NCBI GenBank assembly: GCA_937991535.1
Contig: CALKHN010000048.1
Span: 16,436 to 80,435, forward strand
Direction of reading: 5' to 3'
From: an uncultured Sphingobacteriales bacterium
GTDB taxonomy: Bacteria; Bacteroidota; Bacteroidia; Chitinophagales; Chitinophagaceae
DNA length: 64,000 nucleotides
The translations under genes were made by a program, and so were the position numbers. The notes beneath the pieces were generated by a model. It saw only the letters and a list, made by a program, of their open reading frames with translations, was not told the DNA's origin and searched no databases. Within the stretch, counting starts at the first letter, position 1. The number at the start of each line of letters is the position of its first letter. Below, one piece after another: positions 8,781 to 17,672 of the stretch.

Positions 8781-9107
8781 CTATACCGAAAAACTTTCCC
8801 CGCAGCTACAGGTTCTGCTGGCATTTGGATTTTTAAAAACAAGTCCCTTTCCGTTTAGTCCGCCTGAATAATCCAATTCGGTGCCATAGAGGTATAAAAG
8901 ACTTTTCATATCAACAACTATCTTAATGCCTTTATCCTCATATAATTCATCACCGGCTTTTCTTTGGTTATCGAAATGCAGGTTGTACTCAAGTCCGGAG
9001 CATCCTCCACCTTTCACACCTACTCTTACAAAGGTTTCTTCTTCTCTCTTTTCTTCTGCCATCAACCGATCCAGATAATTTTTAGCGGAAGCGGAAACAG
9101 TGATCAT
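8781..9107 (-). CDS. sufA: SufA/IscA-type Fe-S carrier
   Basis: A 108-residue A-type carrier of the HesB/IscA family, with the three cluster-binding cysteines in place: GGGCSGLEY (Cys36) and SRTCSCGESF (Cys100, Cys102). Such proteins receive clusters from SufBCD and pass them to apoproteins. It is the first gene of the minus-strand operon, so the operon promoter should lie between it and the divergent DUF3822 gene. I could not identify a convincing TAnnTTTG box on the minus strand there. A-type carriers cannot be assigned to SufA, IscA or ErpA by sequence alone; the operon decides for SufA. Confidence 0.9.
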   Translation of the reverse strand: MITVSASAKNYLDRLMAEEKREEETFVRVGVKGGGCSGLEYNLHFDNQRKAGDELYEDKGIKIVVDMKSLLYLYGTELDYSGGLNGKGLVFKNPNASRTCSCGESFSV

Positions 9108-9227
9108 AATAAATTTTTTATACTATTTGCGAAGTTACGATTTTTGCCGATAAGAATATTGTCGCAAAGCGGAAAACAAGGAAATATAGTGTAAAATGTA
9201 TTATTATTGCGTCAGTAAATCATAAGC

Positions 9228-10070
9228 GTGAATGTTGCATACCAGATACAGGTGCCCATTGCGGAAATAGAGGATGCCGCTCAATGTAATTTATACGTTG
9301 AGGTAGGGGTAGATCATCTCCTTTTTGGCATTTTGGAAAATAATAAACATGAATTTATTGCATTACAATATGTTAATCTCGACAAATACAATGCATTCAA
9401 TCATTGTAAAGAGCTAATCTATCATAATGAATGGCTTGCGAGGTCGTACAATAGAGTAACTGTAGTATATTATTTCCCAGAAAGTATATTGGCGCCCGAA
9501 CAAGTCTATGATGAAAGTTTGAATAAAGCCTCCATTGAACTGATTTATGGTGACCTGAATAAGGGCGAAATACTCACCGATAAGCTACCAGGCTGGAACC
9601 TGCGTAATATATACCGTGTACCTGTGGCGTTACATCAACTACTGGGCGCCCATTTTCCCAGGGGTCATTTTTACCACGCTTATACCGTAGTATTAAAAAG
9701 AAAAGAGCAGATCAGCAAAAAGACGGAAGGTGATGAAGCAACCCTGATCTTTTACCCTAATAAACTTCTTTTTGCATTGTTCCGGAACGGTGAACTGCAA
9801 ATAATGCAAACTTTTGAATATGAAACGGCAGAGGATGTAACCTGGCATTTACTGAATGCATGCCGGCAGTTTAACGCAGATTGTGAGCAGATCATACTTA
9901 GGGTATCGGGCCTTTTAGATGACCATTCATCTGTATATTCAGAGTTACAAAAGTATTTTCTGAATATTGAATTAGACGAGAGGCCTTCGGATTTTAAATA
10001 CAATGAAGCGTTTAACGAATACCCCCTTCATTTTTTCACTTCCTTATTCAACACCGCTTTATGCGAATAA
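9228..10070 (+). CDS. DUF3822 family protein
   Basis: A 280-residue protein resembling the DUF3822 family of Bacteroidota, whose function is not established. The start is GTG; no ATG is available before the conserved N-terminus. It overlaps rsmD by 10 bases, implying translational coupling. Pattern features such as YVEVGVDHLLFGIL near the N-terminus, and WHLLNACRQFNADCEQIILRVSG followed by a YSELQKYFLNIE segment near the C-terminus, recall PilM-like actin/ASKHA folds; this is my inference. There are no signal peptide or membrane segments, so it is cytoplasmic. Confidence 0.8.
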   Translation: MNVAYQIQVPIAEIEDAAQCNLYVEVGVDHLLFGILENNKHEFIALQYVNLDKYNAFNHCKELIYHNEWLARSYNRVTVVYYFPESILAPEQVYDESLNKASIELIYGDLNKGEILTDKLPGWNLRNIYRVPVALHQLLGAHFPRGHFYHAYTVVLKRKEQISKKTEGDEATLIFYPNKLLFALFRNGELQIMQTFEYETAEDVTWHLLNACRQFNADCEQIILRVSGLLDDHSSVYSELQKYFLNIELDERPSDFKYNEAFNEYPLHFFTSLFNTALCE

Positions 10071-10606
10071 TTAGCGGAACAGCGGGAGGAAGGAGATTTA
10101 ACCCACCGGCTAAAATGCCTCATACACGCCCTACTACCGACATTGCAAAAGAAGGCTTGTTTAATATAATTGAAAATAACCTTGATATCAGTACTTTAAA
10201 AACGCTTGACCTGTTTGGCGGAACCGGGAACATCAGCTACGAACTGGCTTCACGAGGTGCAAAATCCCTTGTGGTGGTGGAGAAAGATGCTAAAATGCAT
10301 GCCTTTATTTCGAAGAATACTGAAGCATTCGGCTTTGAGCATATGCAGATCATCAAAATAGACGTTTTTGCATTCATGAGGCAATGCCGGGAACAGTTTG
10401 ATTTTATTTTTGCAGGACCACCCTACGCTTTAGGAAATATTGACGACCTGCCGGCTGAAGTGTTTAAAAATAACCTGTTGTTACCCAAAGGCTGGTTTGT
10501 GCTGGAACATACCCCCAGGAATAATTATGAAACCTATCCTCATTTCAAAACCGCAAGGAATTACGGCACAACCGTGTTTTCGATATTTATAAACGATGAG
10601 AGATGA
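10061..10606 (+). CDS. rsmD: RsmD, 16S rRNA (guanine966-N2)-methyltransferase
   Basis: A 181-residue SAM-dependent methyltransferase expected to modify G966 of 16S rRNA. The N-terminal MRIISGTAGGRRF and RPTTDIAKEGLFNI are family hallmarks, and LDLFGGTGNISYELASRGA (49-67) is the SAM-binding motif I. The catalytic motif IV, normally D/N-P-P-F/Y, here reads AGPPYAL (residues 118-124) with Gly in the first position. It is coupled to the upstream DUF3822 gene by a 10-base overlap. Its stop codon lies inside a heptamer array. Confidence 0.9.
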   Translation: MRIISGTAGGRRFNPPAKMPHTRPTTDIAKEGLFNIIENNLDISTLKTLDLFGGTGNISYELASRGAKSLVVVEKDAKMHAFISKNTEAFGFEHMQIIKIDVFAFMRQCREQFDFIFAGPPYALGNIDDLPAEVFKNNLLLPKGWFVLEHTPRNNYETYPHFKTARNYGTTVFSIFINDER

Positions 10607-10694
10607 GCTATGAGCCGTCAGCTTTCAGCAAGGGGACAAGCCTCTTCCTGCTGATCGCATACTGCTGATAGCTGATCGCTCGCTGCTGACAGCT
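10595..10694. repeat. period-7 arrays filling the rsmD to cyclo-ligase spacer
   Basis: Two blocks: 10595-10629 (GATGAGA GATGAGC TATGAGC CGTCAGC TTTCAGC), which includes the rsmD stop codon, and 10651-10694 (CTGATCG CATACTG CTGATAG CTGATCG CTCGCTG CTGACAG). Together they make up most of the 94-base spacer. Confidence 0.6.
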
Positions 10695-10700
10695 AAATAC

Positions 10701-11270
10701 ATGACCAAAAAAGAACTCCGGCATATATACAAACGAAAAAGAGCAACGCTTGGGGAAGCGGAAACTGAAAAAATGCAGGATCTTATTTTGATTCAGTTTC
10801 AGCAACTGCCTTTGCCTTTCCTGCAATACCTGCATACCTACCTGCCTATGGATATACAAAAGGAAGTGGATACTTATCCCGTTATGGAGTTTTTGAAGTT
10901 TTCTAACCCGGGACTCCATATTGTTGTTCCCAAAACCGGCACGGAAGGCAATACCATGACCCATTATTTGTACGATGAACATACTGTTTTGGTAAAGAAT
11001 AGGTACGATATTATGGAGCCAGTGGAAGGTCAGCCGGTAGCCAGCAGAGATATTGACCTGGTATTGGTTCCACTACTTGCCTTTGACGAAAGAGGAAACA
11101 GGGTTGGTTATGGAAAGGGATTTTACGACAGGTTCTTGTTACAATGCCGTAAAGATGTAATTAAAGTGGGTTTGTCTTTTTTTGAGGCGGAACAGCTTAT
11201 AGAAGATACTGACGAATTTGATATACCTTTAACTTATTGTGTAACACCACAAAAGGTATATGAATTTTAG
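10701..11270 (+). CDS. 5-formyltetrahydrofolate cyclo-ligase
   Basis: A 189-residue member of the 5-FTHF cyclo-ligase (methenyl-THF synthetase) family, which converts 5-formyl-THF to 5,10-methenyl-THF using ATP. The N-terminus TKKELRHIYKRKRATL is the family's basic start. The C-terminal VPLLAFDERGNRVGYGKGFYDRFL block contains the signature GYGKGFYDRFL, which binds ATP and folate. The length is normal. Its last 11 bases overlap the start of lpxK, so the two are probably co-translated although their pathways are unrelated. Confidence 0.92.
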   Translation: MTKKELRHIYKRKRATLGEAETEKMQDLILIQFQQLPLPFLQYLHTYLPMDIQKEVDTYPVMEFLKFSNPGLHIVVPKTGTEGNTMTHYLYDEHTVLVKNRYDIMEPVEGQPVASRDIDLVLVPLLAFDERGNRVGYGKGFYDRFLLQCRKDVIKVGLSFFEAEQLIEDTDEFDIPLTYCVTPQKVYEF

Positions 11271-12336
11271 TTCCGCCTGGCTCAGATCATTTAGGGTGTT
11301 GTTGTTCCCATTTGCCTTTTTATATGGAACTGCCGTTAAGGTGAGGAATTATTTATATGATAATGAGGTTATTCAATCCATAGAATTTAATTTTCCTGTA
11401 ATATGCGTCGGTAATATTTCAGTGGGGGGCACAGGCAAGTCGCCCATGGTGGAATACCTGTTAAGGCTGTTGGCGCACCGCTATAAAACAGCAACGCTCA
11501 GCCGCGGCTATAAACGCAAAACGAGAGGTTATGTGCTGGCCGATGATAAAACCACGGCGCTCGATATTGGTGATGAACCTATGCAGTTTCATAATAAATT
11601 TCCCGAAGTTACGGTGGCGGTAGGCGAAGAACGGGCTATCGCAATCCCGCAATTGTTATTCGACCGGCCCGAAACAGATGTTATTATTCTGGATGATGCT
11701 TTGCAGCACCGAACGGTAAAAGCGGGACTTAATATTTTGCTTACCGATTACAATAACCTTTTCACAAGGGATATGTTTTTGCCCACCGGCGATTTACGCG
11801 ATAGCAGGAGCAGCTACAAAAGGGCTAATATTATAATTGTTACCAAATGCAGCGATAATTTTGGCAGTGCTGAAAAGGAAAAGATCACATTGGAAATACA
11901 ACCCTTAGCACGGCAACATCTTTTTTTTACGGGCATCAGGTACGGCGCACCCTATCATATTCTTTCAAGGGCTATCAAACGCATGTCTAAAGAAACAGAG
12001 GTATTGCTGGCCTGCGGAATCGCCAATCCCGGCCCCTTAAAACAATACATCCAGGAAGAAAGTGCCGCCTACGATGCCATATATTACCGGGATCATTATA
12101 TTTTTACTATTGATGATCTGAAAGAGATCCGGCAAAGATTTGAAAAGATAAAAGCGGCGGACAAAATGATACTGATAACCGAAAAGGATGCAGTACGACT
12201 GGTGAAATTTGCTGCGGAACTGAAAGACATGCCGGTATATGTGCTGCCTATTGAAACGTATTTTTTATTTAACGAATCACAACGATTCAATTTTTTAATC
12301 GAAAGATTTATACAGGATTTTAAAATAAAATCTTAA
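11260..12336 (+). CDS. lpxK: LpxK, tetraacyldisaccharide 4'-kinase
   Basis: A 358-residue membrane-associated kinase that phosphorylates the 4' position of the lipid A disaccharide. An N-terminal hydrophobic helix (LLFPFAFLYGTAVKVRNYLYD) anchors it to the inner membrane. The P-loop is VGNISVGGTGKSPMVEYLL (50-68), with the LSRGYKRKTRGY and GDEPMQ motifs after it, and DVIILDDALQHRTVK is the conserved block with the catalytic Asp. It overlaps the cyclo-ligase gene and ends nine bases before rnr. Confidence 0.93.
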   Translation: MNFSSAWLRSFRVLLFPFAFLYGTAVKVRNYLYDNEVIQSIEFNFPVICVGNISVGGTGKSPMVEYLLRLLAHRYKTATLSRGYKRKTRGYVLADDKTTALDIGDEPMQFHNKFPEVTVAVGEERAIAIPQLLFDRPETDVIILDDALQHRTVKAGLNILLTDYNNLFTRDMFLPTGDLRDSRSSYKRANIIIVTKCSDNFGSAEKEKITLEIQPLARQHLFFTGIRYGAPYHILSRAIKRMSKETEVLLACGIANPGPLKQYIQEESAAYDAIYYRDHYIFTIDDLKEIRQRFEKIKAADKMILITEKDAVRLVKFAAELKDMPVYVLPIETYFLFNESQRFNFLIERFIQDFKIKS

Positions 12337-12344
12337 TTGCACTT

Positions 12345-14375
12345 ATGAAACATAAGAACAACAAAAAAACAAAAGCTAAACCTCAAACACACACTTATGA
12401 AGGAACGCTGGATGTTACCCGTTCGGGTATCGGATATGTAATAGTTGAAAACCAGGAAAAAGATATTTTCGTGCGCCCGCAGGATTTCAACCGGGCCCTG
12501 CATGGTGATAAAGTTAGAGTGAATATTACCCGGCACAATCCGCGAACGGGGAAAATGGAAGGCGAAATTACGGAGGTGGTTGAACGAAAACAATCTGAAT
12601 TTATCGGTCGTTTGGAAATGAATACCGACTTTGCTTTTTTTATTCCGGATAAAGCAAAGGGAACCCCCGATATGTATATACCTGCCGGTAAATTTAACGG
12701 CGCCAGAGGCGGTGACAGGGTAGTGGTACGCATAACCGAGTGGGACAGGAAAGCGAAAAGTCCTAATGGTGAAGTAATCAGTGTGCTAAACGCCGCAGAT
12801 GAAAATGATATGGCCATGAAGCAAATATTAGTTGACGCTGGCTTTACACTTGAATTTGATGACGACGCGATGGAAGAGGCTGCAAGGATGCCGGACATTA
12901 TTGGTGCTGCGGAAATTAAGAAGCGCAAAGATGTACGGGATATACTCACCTTTACCATTGACCCTGCCGACGCTAAGGATTTTGACGATGCCATTAGTTT
13001 CAGAAAATTAAAAAATGGCTTATATGAAGTTGGCGTTCATATTGCCGACGTAAGTTATTATGTTGAGCCAGGTACAGTGCTCAACGAAAATGCATACAAC
13101 AGGGCTACTTCGGTGTACTTGCCCGACCGGGTATTGCCGATGTTGCCCGAACATATATCCAACGTGCTCTGCAGCCTTCGTCCAAACGAAGACAAATTAA
13201 CGTTCTCCGCTATTTTTGAAATTACCGCCAAAGGAGAGATTAAAGATTTTTGGTTGGGAAGAACGGTTATTCATTCCAATCATCGCTTTACCTACGAAGA
13301 TGCGCAGCAGATTATTGAAACCAAAGAGGGCATATACAAAGATGAGATACTGCTGCTGAATGAACTGGCTCAAAAATTCCGTAAACAAAGATTTAAAAAT
13401 GGCGCCATTAATTTTTCCTCGCAGGAAGTACGGTTTACATTAGATGAAAATGGAAAGCCAACAGGTATAGTGATCAAAGAAAGCAAAGAAGCGCACCAGT
13501 TAATTGAAGAGTTTATGCTGCTGGCCAACAGAACGGTAGCGGAACAGGTGGGAAAAATAAAGATCAATAAACAACCGCTTCCATTTCCATACCGGGTGCA
13601 TGATACACCGGATGAAGAAAAGCTTTTACCCTTTGTGGAATTCGCCAAAAAATTCGGTCATCGCTTCGATACCAAATCGCCTGCCGGTATAGCTGCTTCG
13701 TTTAACAGAATGCTTGCAGAAGTACGGGGGAAGCCCGAGCAGCACGTACTGGAGCAGTTGGGCATACGTACAATGGCCAAAGCGGCATACAGCCCCGAAA
13801 ATATAGGGCATTATGGATTGGGGTTTGAAAACTACTGTCATTTTACTTCACCTATTCGCCGGTATCCTGATATAATGGTGCACCGTATTTTACAGGAAGT
13901 GCTCGATGGGCGCCCAAAAGTGGATAAGAAGATGGGAGAAAAGTGCCTGCACAGCAGTGCCAGGGAAAGGGCTGCCATGGAAGCGGAAAGGGCTGCCAAT
14001 AAATACAAACAGGTTGAGTTTATGCAGCAATACCTCGGCGAAGAATTTGAAGGTGTGATCAGTGGCGTGGCTGCTTTTGGTTTTTGGGTGGAAACGGTGC
14101 AGCACAAATGCGAAGGGCTCGTAAGCATTCAAAGCCTGCTGGATTATGATGATTTCCGGTTGATAGAAACAGAGTATTGTCTTACCGGAAGAAGAAGCGG
14201 TAGAACGTTCAGAATGGGAGATAAGGTCTGGATAAAAGTCATATCGGCCGATTTGGGAAAAAGACAATTGGATTATGAGTGGATATTAAAGCCCGGCGAA
14301 AATAACGATAGCGGAGATCGTACCCGGAAAGTAAAAGGGCATAAAAGTAAAGAGAAGGGGAAGAAAAGACGGTAG
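12345..14375 (+). CDS. rnr: ribonuclease R
   Basis: A 676-residue 3'-5' exoribonuclease of the RNB family. Order of parts: Lys-rich N-terminus, cold-shock-type OB domains (about 20-150), the RNB catalytic domain from about residue 190 with the metal-binding DPADAKDFDDA (Asp206, 212, 214, 215), and an S1 domain near the end (EEFEGVISGVAAFGFWVE). A basic tail of about 25 residues (KVKGHKSKEKGKKRR) fits RNase R rather than RNase II. It is the last gene of the 9228-14375 run. Its stop codon abuts a heptamer array. Confidence 0.94.
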   Translation: MKHKNNKKTKAKPQTHTYEGTLDVTRSGIGYVIVENQEKDIFVRPQDFNRALHGDKVRVNITRHNPRTGKMEGEITEVVERKQSEFIGRLEMNTDFAFFIPDKAKGTPDMYIPAGKFNGARGGDRVVVRITEWDRKAKSPNGEVISVLNAADENDMAMKQILVDAGFTLEFDDDAMEEAARMPDIIGAAEIKKRKDVRDILTFTIDPADAKDFDDAISFRKLKNGLYEVGVHIADVSYYVEPGTVLNENAYNRATSVYLPDRVLPMLPEHISNVLCSLRPNEDKLTFSAIFEITAKGEIKDFWLGRTVIHSNHRFTYEDAQQIIETKEGIYKDEILLLNELAQKFRKQRFKNGAINFSSQEVRFTLDENGKPTGIVIKESKEAHQLIEEFMLLANRTVAEQVGKIKINKQPLPFPYRVHDTPDEEKLLPFVEFAKKFGHRFDTKSPAGIAASFNRMLAEVRGKPEQHVLEQLGIRTMAKAAYSPENIGHYGLGFENYCHFTSPIRRYPDIMVHRILQEVLDGRPKVDKKMGEKCLHSSARERAAMEAERAANKYKQVEFMQQYLGEEFEGVISGVAAFGFWVETVQHKCEGLVSIQSLLDYDDFRLIETEYCLTGRRSGRTFRMGDKVWIKVISADLGKRQLDYEWILKPGENNDSGDRTRKVKGHKSKEKGKKRR

Positions 14376-14445
14376 GTTACAGGGTGCAGGTTACAGGGCA
14401 GGGAAGTTTTGAGTTTATTGTTTTTGATTTATAGTTTATCGTTGT
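14375..14445. repeat. period-7 arrays after rnr
   Basis: 14375-14402 reads GGTTACA GGGTGCA GGTTACA GGGCAGG, and 14411-14445 reads GAGTTTA TTGTTTT TGATTTA TAGTTTA TCGTTGT. The second unit type matches the array at 3272-3299. Confidence 0.6.
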
Positions 14446-14514
14446 ATTTTTTGAATTTGCGGACTCGAATTTTGCCTGTTATGGTGAAGAACGAACGGCT
14501 CCGCGCTCCAGTAT

Positions 14515-14540
14515 TGTCATGCTGAGGAACGAAGCATCTG
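14515..14540. repeat. dispersed TGTCATGCTGAGGAACGAAGC-type repeat
   Basis: TGTCATGCTGAGGAACG at 14515 continues into AAGCATCTG. This word is familiar from intergenic repeats of many Bacteroidota genomes, where TGCT and AGCA form the ends of a small hairpin. Its presence as a genome-wide repeat here cannot be shown from one copy. Confidence 0.4.
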
Positions 14541-14589
14541 TTATATAGTCTTCTTGTGATTTGGCTTCCTGGTTCTTTGTATTCCCTTC

Positions 14590-14655
14590 GGATCCGTCAC
14601 GGCGGACAGGAGTTGTTTGGTTCTTTTCATTAGTCTTTTATCCGCTACGGCGGAC
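14590..14655. repeat. two copies of the CCGYNACGGCGGA palindrome
   Basis: GATCCGTCACGGCGGAC (about 14591-14607) and TCCGCTACGGCGGAC (14641-14655) share the GC-rich palindrome core also found at 17681, 18393 and 27177. They lie directly before the polyprenyl synthase start at 14669. Confidence 0.5.
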
Positions 14656-14668
14656 TTATAAAAATATT

Positions 14669-15634
14669 ATGCATTCATTTGAAACCTTAGCAAAACAATT
14701 TTCCGAAAAATTCAATACCAGGCATTTTCCTGGCACATTGCCTTCTCTATACCATCCGGCGGAATATTTTCTGTCTATTGGCGGAAAAAGGATCAGGCCG
14801 GTGATATGCCTGATGGGTAACGAATTATTCGATGCTATTCAACCCGATGCATGGCATGTAGCCAATGCTGTTGAACTGTTTCACAACTTTACACTCATTC
14901 ACGACGATATTATGGATAAAGCGCCGCTCAGGCGGGGCGTGCAAACGGTTCATGTAAAGTACAATGAGCCTACTGCTTTGCTCGCGGGTGATGTAATGAT
15001 AGTAACAGCTTATGAATATCTGAGCAAAATCAACCCGCTTCATCTGCCCAGGATCATGCACCTGTTTAATAAAACAGCCAGGGAAGTGTGTGAAGGGCAG
15101 CAACTGGATATGGATTTTGAAGAAAGGCAGGTGGTAACACTGGAAGAATACATGCATATGGTTACTTTAAAAACATCGGTATTGCTGGCGGCCAGTTTGC
15201 AAATGGGCGCTATGCTGGGCTGCAGCGGTGAAGGCAACCAGGATCATTTGTATGCTTTTGGCAAAAACCTGGGTATCGCTTTTCAGTTGCAGGACGACTA
15301 TTTAGACGCTTTTGGCGATCCTGAAAAATTTGGAAAACAACCGGGCGGCGATATTATGGCCAATAAAAAAACTTTTCTAACCATACAGGCGCTTGAGGTT
15401 GCAACACCCGTTCAGAAAAACGAACTCTTGCGATTAATGGATGAAAATCCAGCCGGTAAGGTACAAAGCGTGTTACAAATTTTTAGAGATTGTAAAGTAG
15501 ATGTGTGGGCAAAAAATTTGAAAGACAAATACCTTAACCTGGCATTGCAGCACTTAGAGGATACCGCTGTTATAAGCAGTCGTAAACAACCATTGCAGGA
15601 ACTTGCCTTGTTTCTGGTGCAAAGGGAATATTGA
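14669..15634 (+). CDS. polyprenyl diphosphate synthase
   Basis: A 321-residue trans-isoprenyl diphosphate synthase that elongates allylic diphosphates with IPP; the product could be the octaprenyl or heptaprenyl chain of menaquinone, but chain length is not readable with confidence. The first Asp-rich motif is HDDIMD (Asp79, 80, 83) followed by KAPLRRG, the second is QLQDDYLDAFGD (Asp209, 210, 213), and GGKRIRP is the IPP-binding motif (38-44). I chose the ATG at 14669; the frame stays open upstream through repeat sequence (MASWFFVFPSD...), which looks non-coding. Confidence 0.88.
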   Translation: MHSFETLAKQFSEKFNTRHFPGTLPSLYHPAEYFLSIGGKRIRPVICLMGNELFDAIQPDAWHVANAVELFHNFTLIHDDIMDKAPLRRGVQTVHVKYNEPTALLAGDVMIVTAYEYLSKINPLHLPRIMHLFNKTAREVCEGQQLDMDFEERQVVTLEEYMHMVTLKTSVLLAASLQMGAMLGCSGEGNQDHLYAFGKNLGIAFQLQDDYLDAFGDPEKFGKQPGGDIMANKKTFLTIQALEVATPVQKNELLRLMDENPAGKVQSVLQIFRDCKVDVWAKNLKDKYLNLALQHLEDTAVISSRKQPLQELALFLVQREY

Positions 15635-15641
15635 AGTGCGG

Positions 15642-15694
15642 AAACCTGTAAGGACTGCCGCGCTGCTTTGATGCAGGGTAGTCCTAACAGGTTT
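15642..15694. repeat. AAACCTGTAAGG inverted repeat, possible terminator
   Basis: AAACCTGTAAGGACT (15642-15656) pairs with AGTCCTAACAGGTTT (15680-15694), 14 of 15 positions matching, around a 23-base loop. It starts eight bases after the polyprenyl synthase stop. A related hairpin lies at 48987-49039, also directly between two genes. Confidence 0.55.
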
Positions 15695-15733
15695 AGCTTT
15701 GGAAACCTTGTAATCCGCTGGAGCTATGGTACC

Positions 15734-15869
15734 CAAATGTGGAAATGTGAAAATGTGAAAATGTGGAAATGTGCTATTTTGAAAATGGAAGCAGGCCGGT
15801 ATTGTGCAGGATGCACACCCCTGCAACCTGTAACCTGTACCCTGTAACCTAAAACCTGTAACCTGTAAC
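15734..15869. repeat. period-8 and period-7 arrays upstream of the permease
   Basis: 15734-15773 holds five 8-base units (CAAATGTG GAAATGTG AAAATGTG AAAATGTG GAAATGTG). 15821-15869 holds seven 7-base units (CTGCAAC CTGTAAC CTGTACC CTGTAAC CTAAAAC CTGTAAC CTGTAAC), the complement of the GTTACAG family. Confidence 0.65.
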
Positions 15870-15928
15870 ATGAATTTTCTCCAATTTTAAACTATTTTGG
15901 AGCATTGAAATAACCAAAACACATCTGC

Positions 15929-17623
15929 ATGGGTCACCCGCTTTTCAGAAAAAAATCAATAAGCAGGATTATTGAAGACGCGCAGGCAAGCGATGCAGAC
16001 GGACATGGCCGCGGGTTGAAAAGGGTATTGGGGGTGCGTGATCTTACTTTTTTGGGTATCGCCGCTGTAGTAGGCGCCGGTATTTTTTCTACTATCGGAA
16101 ATGCCGCTTATAATGGCGGTCCGGGTATTGTGATCTTATTTGTTATTACTGCTGTAACCTGTGGGTTTTCGGCATTGTGCTACGCGGAGTTTGCCAGCCG
16201 TGTACCCGTTGCCGGCAGCGCTTATACCTACTCGTATGTTGCTTTCGGGGAGATCATCGCCTGGGTGATTGGCTGGGCGCTCATACTCGAATACGCGATC
16301 GGCAACGTGGTGGTAGCCATATCGTGGAGCGGATATTTCAACAATCTTCTCGTGCATCTTTTTCACATTCATTTGCCGGACTGGATGCTGGTAGATCCGG
16401 CCACCGCCCAAAATGCTTACACGGAAGCCACCCGGGCACTGGCAGCAGGATCATTGTCTGTCGAAGACACCAGTAAATACCAGTTTGTCGTTGATGCCTG
16501 GAACAATGCCCCCTCATTTGGAAACGGTAAATTGTTTTTTAACCTGCCGGCTTTTATTATCGTAGGGCTGGTTACCTGGCTGGCTTATATAGGTATGAAG
16601 GAAAGCAAACGCATGGCCAACTTTATGGTGATCTTTAAAATTGCGGTCATCATCTTTGTTATAGTGGCCGGCGCTTTTTTTGTGGATACCAATAACTGGC
16701 GGCCCTTTTTGCCCAATGGTTTCGAAGGGGTATTAAAAGGGGTGTCTGCTGTGTTTTATGCTTATATAGGCTTTGACGCTATTTCTACCACGGCGGAAGA
16801 ATGCAGGAACCCGCAGCGTGACATGCCCAGGGGGATGATCTATTCCCTGATCATTTGTACGGTATTGTACATTCTTATTGCGCTGGTACTAACGGGTATT
16901 GAAAATTATTCCAATTTTAAGGATGTCAATGACCCGCTGGCATTTGTTTTTGAGCAGCGTGCGCCCTGGATAGAAAAGATCGTTTCGGTAAGCGCCGTGG
17001 TAGCTACCACCAGCGTATTGCTGGTGTTTCAACTGGGTCAGCCGCGCATATGGATGAGCATGAGCCGCGATGGATTGTTGCCTAGGAAATTTCAAACCAT
17101 TCATCCCAAATATCAAACACCATCATTCGCCACTATTGTTACCGGTATTATTGTAGGCATACCTTCATTGTTCATTGCTTCCGGCGTAGTTACCGATTTA
17201 ACCAGTATAGGCACCCTGTTCGCTTTTGTGCTGGTATCGGGCGGTGTATTGTTATTGCCGCCAAGACCGGCAACCGACACAGGGTTTAAGTTGCCCTATA
17301 TCAACGGAAGATACATTGTACCTGGTTTGACGGCTGTATTCATTTACCTCTTCCGGCACCGCATGGCAGACGCGGTACAAAACCTGGGGCACGAAAACTA
17401 CCAGGAAGTGCTTTTCCTGCTTTTTGTTGTTATTGCGCTGGTACTTACTTCACTAACGGTTATCCGCAGGTATTCACTTATTCCCATCCTCGGTGTGCTG
17501 TTTTGTTTGTACCTCATGATTGAAATACCGGCCGTTAGCTGGCTGTGGTTCTTTGTGTGGATGGCACTGGGACTCACCATTTATTTTTTGTATGGGTACA
17601 GGCACAGTAAACTGGCGAAATGA
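15929..17623 (+). CDS. APC-superfamily amino-acid permease (CAT type)
   Basis: A 564-residue integral membrane transporter with about 12-14 hydrophobic segments. The N-terminal block LGVRDLTFLGIAAVVGAGIF contains the unwound-helix GAGIF substrate motif of the APC superfamily, and SRVPVAGSAYTYSYVAFGEIIAWVIGWALILEY is typical of the cationic-amino-acid transporter subgroup. A hydrophilic loop between about residues 150 and 200 is longer than usual. Amino acid/cation symport is known for the family; the substrate is not readable. The gene stands alone between repeat blocks. Confidence 0.88.
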   Translation: MGHPLFRKKSISRIIEDAQASDADGHGRGLKRVLGVRDLTFLGIAAVVGAGIFSTIGNAAYNGGPGIVILFVITAVTCGFSALCYAEFASRVPVAGSAYTYSYVAFGEIIAWVIGWALILEYAIGNVVVAISWSGYFNNLLVHLFHIHLPDWMLVDPATAQNAYTEATRALAAGSLSVEDTSKYQFVVDAWNNAPSFGNGKLFFNLPAFIIVGLVTWLAYIGMKESKRMANFMVIFKIAVIIFVIVAGAFFVDTNNWRPFLPNGFEGVLKGVSAVFYAYIGFDAISTTAEECRNPQRDMPRGMIYSLIICTVLYILIALVLTGIENYSNFKDVNDPLAFVFEQRAPWIEKIVSVSAVVATTSVLLVFQLGQPRIWMSMSRDGLLPRKFQTIHPKYQTPSFATIVTGIIVGIPSLFIASGVVTDLTSIGTLFAFVLVSGGVLLLPPRPATDTGFKLPYINGRYIVPGLTAVFIYLFRHRMADAVQNLGHENYQEVLFLLFVVIALVLTSLTVIRRYSLIPILGVLFCLYLMIEIPAVSWLWFFVWMALGLTIYFLYGYRHSKLAK

Positions 17624-17632
17624 GTGGGGGGA

Positions 17633-17672
17633 GAATTTGAAAATTTGGGAATTTGAAAATTTGAAATTGTGG
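17633..17672. repeat. period-8 array after the permease
   Basis: GAATTTGA AAATTTGG GAATTTGA AAATTTGA AATTGTGG starts ten bases after the permease stop and runs into the palindromic repeat at 17669. Confidence 0.6.

Noticed and set aside
8750..8842. N-terminal extension of SufB
   Set aside because: It overlaps sufA and adds 31 residues not seen in SufB; the ATG at 8749 gives the usual length.
14561..14668. N-terminal extension of the polyprenyl synthase
   Set aside because: It is encoded by palindromic repeat sequence and has no family similarity; the ATG at 14669 starts directly at the normal domain.
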